Shown one piece after another: positions 28,310 through 33,274 of a stretch of 33,274 nucleotides of DNA. Both the position numbers and the translations under genes were made by a program. The notes beneath the pieces were generated by a model, which was given only the letters and a program-made list of their open reading frames with translations, was not told where the DNA came from and searched no databases. The DNA comes from Bradyrhizobium sp. (lineage in GTDB: Bacteria; Pseudomonadota; Alphaproteobacteria; Rhizobiales; Xanthobacteraceae). Each line of letters begins with the position of its first letter. Within the stretch, counting starts at the first letter, position 1. The stretch is from contig NZ_JAFAVV010000504.1 in the NCBI RefSeq assembly GCF_019242285.1, positions 1 through 33,274 of the forward strand, written 5' to 3'.

Positions 28310-29569
28310 ATGAGATTCACGACTTTTCGGTTTCGGCAGCTTCCGGTCAAGGCCGGGAACCTGCTGCGCGGCGTGGCGGGGATGCTCGTCGTCGGGGCGC
28401 TCGCCTGGGGCGGCATCATCCACGCCGCCAACCACAGCGTGCAGGGGGCCCCGAAGGAGGAGGGCGGATTCGACGGCGATGCGCCGACCGCCATCCTGGT
28501 GGAAGCGACCAACGGCAGCGTGCTGTTCGAGAAGAACGCCGACGAGATGCGTGCGCCCTCGAGCATGATGAAGCTGATGACGGCGGAGGTGGTGTTCCAT
28601 GCCGTCAAGCAGGGGGACGTCAAGCTCACCGACGAATACCGGATCAGCGAGAATGCCTGGCGCCGGGGCGGGGCGCCCGCCGGTGGCTCGACCATGTTTG
28701 CCGCGTTGAACAGCAAGGTGTCGGTGGATGATCTCCTGCACGGCGCCATCATCCAGAGCGGCAATGATTCCTGCATCGCGCTCGCCGAGGGCATGGCCGG
28801 CAACGAGCACGTCTTCGCCTCCGACTTCATGACCAAACGCGCCCGCGAACTCGGCATGACCAAATCGACCTTCGCCAATTCCAATGGCTTGCCCGATCCC
28901 GGCAACAAGATGACCGTGCGCGAGCTTGCGATGCTCGCCCGCCACATCATCCTGGACTATCCCGAGTTCTACAAATTGTTCGGCGAGAAGGAGTTCACCT
29001 GGAACAAGATCCGCCAGCAGAACCGCAATCCGTTGCTCAACTCGCTGGAAGGCGCCGACGGATTGAAGACCGGTTACACCAAGGAGGGCGGCTACGGCAT
29101 GGTCGGCTCGGCCGTGCAGAACGGCACGCGGCTGATCGTTGTCGTCAACGGGCTGGAGGATCCGGAAGATCGCGCCACCGAAGCCAAGAAGATGCTCGAA
29201 TGGGGATATCGCAATTTCGAGACCAAAACCCTTTTCCCGGCAGGGCAGCCGCTGGGCTATGCCCGGGTGTTCGGCGGCGAGAGCCGCTCGGTGCGGCTCA
29301 CAACCCAGGTGCCGGTCAATGTGATGGTGCAGAAGAACGGCAATGACAAGCTGATCGCCCGCATTGTCTACAGCGGTCCGGTGCGCGCGCCGGTCGAGGC
29401 GGGTCAGAGGATCGGCCTCGTGCGGGTCTGGCGCGGCGGCAATGTCGCGGTGGAGACCCCGGTGTTCGCGGCCGACCCCGTCGGCACCGGCTCGACCATG
29501 CGGCGGGCGATCGATGGTGCCCAGGAACTCGTCGTGGGCGTGTTCCGCGCCGGCATCGAGAAGCTCTAG
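28310..29569 (+). CDS. D-alanyl-D-alanine carboxypeptidase (S11 family)
   Basis: PSSMMKLM (SxxK), QSGNDSCIALAE (SxN), LKTGYT (KTG). Confidence 0.94.
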   Translation: MRFTTFRFRQLPVKAGNLLRGVAGMLVVGALAWGGIIHAANHSVQGAPKEEGGFDGDAPTAILVEATNGSVLFEKNADEMRAPSSMMKLMTAEVVFHAVKQGDVKLTDEYRISENAWRRGGAPAGGSTMFAALNSKVSVDDLLHGAIIQSGNDSCIALAEGMAGNEHVFASDFMTKRARELGMTKSTFANSNGLPDPGNKMTVRELAMLARHIILDYPEFYKLFGEKEFTWNKIRQQNRNPLLNSLEGADGLKTGYTKEGGYGMVGSAVQNGTRLIVVVNGLEDPEDRATEAKKMLEWGYRNFETKTLFPAGQPLGYARVFGGESRSVRLTTQVPVNVMVQKNGNDKLIARIVYSGPVRAPVEAGQRIGLVRVWRGGNVAVETPVFAADPVGTGSTMRRAIDGAQELVVGVFRAGIEKL

Positions 29570-29571
29570 CC

Positions 29572-30264
29572 ATGCCTGAGGGGACGGTTCAGCGGGCCCA
29601 GGGACGCGGCCGCTTCATCTCTTTCGAAGGCGGGGAGGGAGCTGGAAAATCGACCCAGATCAAGAAGCTGTCGAGCCGTCTTAATGCAGCGAACGTGCGA
29701 ACCCTGATCACCCGCGAGCCAGGGGGATCACCGGGGGCCGAGATCGTCCGGCATCTCGTGCTGTCGGGCATGGGCAAGCTGCTCGGACCCGATGCGGAGA
29801 CGCTGCTCTTTGCCGCGGCGCGCGACGACCATGTCCGGACCGTGATCCAGCCGGCACTCGCGCAGGGCACCTGGGTGCTGTGCGATCGCTTCGCCGATTC
29901 CACCCGGGTCTATCAGGGTCGGCTCGGCCGGGTCGAACCGGCCGTGCTCAATGCCATGGAACGGGTGACGATCGGCGATCTCAAACCGGATCTCACCCTC
30001 ATCCTCGACGTTCCCGTCGAGGTCGGCTTGCGGCGTGCGGCCGCCCGTCGCGGCAACGCGACGGCAGACCGTTTCGAGTCCGAGGATGTCCGGTTCCACG
30101 AGGAGCTGCGCGAAGCCTATCGCGAGATCGCCGTCGCCGAGCCTGGACGCTGCGTGCTGATCGACGCCAGCGCCGACGCCGACGCGGTCGCCGCCAGGGT
30201 CTGGGACGCCTTGCGCAGGCGCTTCTCTGCGGCGTCCACAGCCAGTGCGGCGAGTCCGGCGTGA
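29572..30264 (+). CDS. tmk: Thymidylate kinase
   Basis: FISFEGGEGAGKSTQIKKL P-loop; DRFADSTRVYQG. Confidence 0.95.
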   Translation: MPEGTVQRAQGRGRFISFEGGEGAGKSTQIKKLSSRLNAANVRTLITREPGGSPGAEIVRHLVLSGMGKLLGPDAETLLFAAARDDHVRTVIQPALAQGTWVLCDRFADSTRVYQGRLGRVEPAVLNAMERVTIGDLKPDLTLILDVPVEVGLRRAAARRGNATADRFESEDVRFHEELREAYREIAVAEPGRCVLIDASADADAVAARVWDALRRRFSAASTASAASPA

Positions 30265-31301
30265 GCGCCCGCAAGGTCGAAGCCGAGACCAGCGTCCCGC
30301 ATCCGCGCGAGACGTCCGTGCTGTTCGGGCACGTGGAGGCGGAGGCAGCGCTGCTCAACGCCTATCGCAGCGGACGGATTCCGCACGCCTGGCTGATCGG
30401 CGGACCGCGAGGCATCGGCAAGGCGACCTTGGCCTATCGCATGGCGCGCTTCGTGCTGGCCCATCGCGATTCGAACGCCGCCGAAATCGCGCGCGCCGGG
30501 ACGCTCGAGGTCGATCCGAACGAGCCCGCCGCGCGCCTCGTTGCCAACGGCGCTCACGGCGGCCTGCTGGCGCTGGAGCGCACCGCCAACGACAAGGGCG
30601 TGCTGCGCACGGTGATCACCGTCGACGAGACGCGCGAGACCATCGGCTTTTTCGGCTCGACCGCGGCGGTGGAGGGATGGCGGGTCTGCATCGTCGATAC
30701 CGTCGATGAGCTCAATCCGAACGCAGCCAATGCGCTGCTCAAGATTCTCGAGGAGCCGCCGCAGCAGTCGCTGTTCCTCCTGATCAGCCACGCGCCGGCG
30801 CGCGTGCTCGCGACCATCCAGTCGCGCTGCCGCAAACTGCCGCTGCGCCCGCTCGCTACGGCGGACGTGATTCGTGCCGCAAGCCAGGCCGCGTCGATCG
30901 CGCCGGATGATCCGGCACTGTGCGAGGCCGCAGCGGCGGCGGAAGGCAGTGTCGCCCAGGCGCTGACCCTGATGGGCGGGGAGGCGCTGAAGCTGCAGCA
31001 GCGCACGGCGGCGCTGCTTTCGATCCTTCCCAATGTCGATCCGCGCGAATTGCATGCGCTCGGTGATTCGCTGCCGCTGAGCGACCGGGTCGCGCTCGCC
31101 GCTTTTGCCGACAGCGTCGAGCGCTGGATGTCCGAACGGCTGCACGCCGGTGACGCCAACGCGAACCTGCCCCGGCTTGCGCGGCTGGCGGAGGTATGGG
31201 AAAAGGTCGCCCGCGCCACGCGCGACACCCAGGACTACAATCTTGAACGAAAACCTCTGGTTTTCTCGGTGTTCGGGATGCTCGCGGAAGCCATGCGCTA
31301 G
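30261..31301 (+). CDS. holB: DNA polymerase III subunit delta'
   Basis: PHAWLIGGPRGIGKATLAYRMARF; NAANALLKILEEPPQQSLFLLISHAPARVLATIQSRCRKL; GTGA overlap with tmk. Confidence 0.93.
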   Translation: MSARKVEAETSVPHPRETSVLFGHVEAEAALLNAYRSGRIPHAWLIGGPRGIGKATLAYRMARFVLAHRDSNAAEIARAGTLEVDPNEPAARLVANGAHGGLLALERTANDKGVLRTVITVDETRETIGFFGSTAAVEGWRVCIVDTVDELNPNAANALLKILEEPPQQSLFLLISHAPARVLATIQSRCRKLPLRPLATADVIRAASQAASIAPDDPALCEAAAAAEGSVAQALTLMGGEALKLQQRTAALLSILPNVDPRELHALGDSLPLSDRVALAAFADSVERWMSERLHAGDANANLPRLARLAEVWEKVARATRDTQDYNLERKPLVFSVFGMLAEAMR

Positions 31302-31356
31302 GCGCTTTCCGGCTCGGCCTCGACATCGCATTTGAGCCATCAAGGGAATTTGCAAA

Positions 31357-33274
31357 GTGGCGACGCGCACGAAGAAGACCGTGAAGAAGAAGGCCACGAA
31401 GCAGCCGGCCAACAAGAAGGCCAAGGCGGCCAAGGCTGCGCGCGCCAAAGCCGGGAAGGCGAAGAAACAGGCATCGAGGACTCGGGCGACGACCAAGAAG
31501 GCCGTCGCCAAGAAAGCAGCCAAGAAAGCGCCGGCTAAGCAGGCGACGAAGAAAGCGTCGAAACAGGTGACCGCCGCCAAGCCGCCGCGTCCGACCGCGA
31601 CCGTGATCGCGCTGCCCACCAGGCCGAAGCGTGCGCCAAAGCCTCGCAAGGCTGCCGCCGCAGCGCCGGACGCGCCGCTGCCGGCCGAGCGGCCGAGCAA
31701 CGCCTATTACATCACCACCGCGATCGCCTATCCCAATGGCAATCCGCATATCGGCCACGCCTATGAGGCGATCGCGACCGACGCGCTGGCGCGCTTCCAG
31801 CGGCTCGACGGCAAGGACGTGTTCTTCCTGACCGGCACCGACGAGCATGGCCTGAAGATGATCCAGACCGCGGCGAGCGAAGGATTGACGCCGGCCGAGC
31901 TCGCCACCCGTAACGCCGCGCGCTTCAAGGAGATGGATCAGCGGTTGAATATCTCCTTCGACCGCTTCATCCGCACCACCGAGGAGCAGCATCATCGCTC
32001 GACGCAGTCGGTCTGGCAGCGCATGCAGGAGAACGGCGACATCTATATCGACAGCTATGCCGGCTGGTATTCGGTGCGCGACGAGGCCTACTACGCCGAG
32101 GAGGAGACCACGCTCGGCGACGACAATGTCCGTCGCGGCCCGCAGGGCACGCCGGTCGAGTGGGTCGAGGAGAAGAGCTATTTCTTCCGGCTGTCGGCCT
32201 ATCAGGACAGGTTGCTGAAGCTCTATGAGCGCGAGCCCGATTTCATCGGGCCGGATTCACGCCGCAATGAGGTCGTGAGCTTCGTCAAGGGCGGCTTGCG
32301 GGATCTCTCGATCTCCCGCACCACCTTCGACTGGGGCGTCAAGGTGCCCGACGATCCCGAGCACGTGATGTATGTCTGGGTCGACGCCCTCACCAACTAC
32401 ATCACGGGCGTCGGCTATCCCGACGAGAGCGACGAGAACTGGCACTACTGGCCGGCCGACGTGCATATCATCGGCAAGGACATCATCCGCTTCCACGCGG
32501 TGTACTGGCCGGCGTTCCTGATGTCGGCCGGCATTCCCGTGCCGAAACGGGTCTACGCCCACGGCTTCCTGTTCAACCGCGGGGAGAAGATGTCGAAATC
32601 GGTCGGCAATGTCGTCGACCCCTTCAATCTCGCCGACCAGTATGGCGTCGATCAGCTCCGCTATTTCTTCCTGCGCGAGGTGCCGTTCGGGCAGGACGGC
32701 AACTACAACCACGAGGCTATCGTCGCGCGCATCAATGCCGATCTCGCCAACGATCTCGGCAACCTCGCGCAGCGCTCACTGTCGATGATCGCAAAGCAGC
32801 TCGGCGGCGTGCTGCCGACACCGGGCGAGCTTTCGACCAATGACAAGGCGATCCTCGCGGAGGCCGATGCCATGATTGGCGTCGCGCGCCACGCGATGGC
32901 GACCCAGCAGATCCATCAGTGGCTCAACGCCGTATGGTCGGTGGTGGCGGAGGCCAACCGCTATTTCGCGGGCGAGGCGCCCTGGGCGCTGGCCAAGACC
33001 GATCCGGCGCGCCAGCACACCGTGCTGTACGTGACGGCCGAGGTGGTGCGGCAGATCGCGATCCTGACCCAGCCGGTGATGCCGGTAGCATCCGCAAGGC
33101 TGCTCGACAGCCTCGGCATCCCGCAAGGCGAGGGACGCATGTTTTCGGCGCTGGGCGGCGAGAGCCGCATTGCGCCCGGCACAGTGCTTTACGTTACCGC
33201 CGAGGTGGTGCGCCAGGTCGCGATCCTGACCCAGCCGGTGATGCCCGTTGCGTCGGGAAAGCTGCTCGACAGCC
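31357..33274 (+). CDS. metG: Methionyl-tRNA synthetase with basic N-terminal extension and C-terminal internal duplication (3' end outside window)
   Basis: [64 protein letters not shown]; frame open from GTG 31357 (caaGGGAAtttgcaaaGTG) to window end. Confidence 0.95.
   Translation, partial: MATRTKKTVKKKATKQPANKKAKAAKAARAKAGKAKKQASRTRATTKKAVAKKAAKKAPAKQATKKASKQVTAAKPPRPTATVIALPTRPKRAPKPRKAAAAAPDAPLPAERPSNAYYITTAIAYPNGNPHIGHAYEAIATDALARFQRLDGKDVFFLTGTDEHGLKMIQTAASEGLTPAELATRNAARFKEMDQRLNISFDRFIRTTEEQHHRSTQSVWQRMQENGDIYIDSYAGWYSVRDEAYYAEEETTLGDDNVRRGPQGTPVEWVEEKSYFFRLSAYQDRLLKLYEREPDFIGPDSRRNEVVSFVKGGLRDLSISRTTFDWGVKVPDDPEHVMYVWVDALTNYITGVGYPDESDENWHYWPADVHIIGKDIIRFHAVYWPAFLMSAGIPVPKRVYAHGFLFNRGEKMSKSVGNVVDPFNLADQYGVDQLRYFFLREVPFGQDGNYNHEAIVARINADLANDLGNLAQRSLSMIAKQLGGVLPTPGELSTNDKAILAEADAMIGVARHAMATQQIHQWLNAVWSVVAEANRYFAGEAPWALAKTDPARQHTVLYVTAEVVRQIAILTQPVMPVASARLLDSLGIPQGEGRMFSALGGESRIAPGTVLYVTAEVVRQVAILTQPVMPVASGKLLDS
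33022..33274 (+). repeat. In-frame tandem duplication in metG, period 162 nt (54 aa)
   Basis: [31 protein letters not shown] (from 33019) and [31 protein letters not shown] (from 33181); 12 mismatches in the 94 nt visible. Confidence 0.9.

Noticed and set aside
30117-31700. 527-aa minus ORF opposite holB/metG start
   Set aside because: Antisense artefact; low-complexity Ala/Arg sequence derived from the metG Lys/Ala tail.
1-33274. CRISPR arrays, rRNA genes, intact transposons
   Set aside because: No regularly spaced repeats, rRNA sequence or complete transposase found by reading.

Overview
GC-rich alphaproteobacterial chromosome, Bradyrhizobium-like from protein style and gene order (taxon inferred, not searched). 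The backbone carries: tRNA-Asn, pcm (PIMT), a tolC-family gene, a PopZ/DUF2497 gene, valS, a 3-methyladenine DNA glycosylase (minus), lipA, a COQ10/RatA-like SRPBCC gene, a type II secretion locus (gspD minus; gspF-G-H-I-J-K-L-M and a GspN/C-like gene plus, with no gspE in the window), a secreted phospholipase C/acid-phosphatase-family enzyme, a DUF1326-DUF2182 pair, tRNA-Ser(TGA), rlpA, a D,D-carboxypeptidase, tmk, holB and metG (runs off the right edge). Two regions look accessory. (i) The left edge holds the first 16 codons of a P4-type integrase just downstream of the tRNA-Asn 3' end. (ii) About 24.6-27.0 kb, next to tRNA-Ser, holds a frameshifted tyrosine-recombinase remnant, a 5'-truncated methyltransferase-like fragment, a perfect 13-bp hairpin and several very small minus-strand ORFs missed or mis-started in the ORF track. 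The most unusual sequence-level observation is a 162-nt (54-aa) in-frame tandem duplication, diverged to about 87% nt identity, inside the C-terminal region of metG at the right edge. metG also has a roughly 115-residue Lys/Ala/Pro histone-H1-like N-terminal extension.
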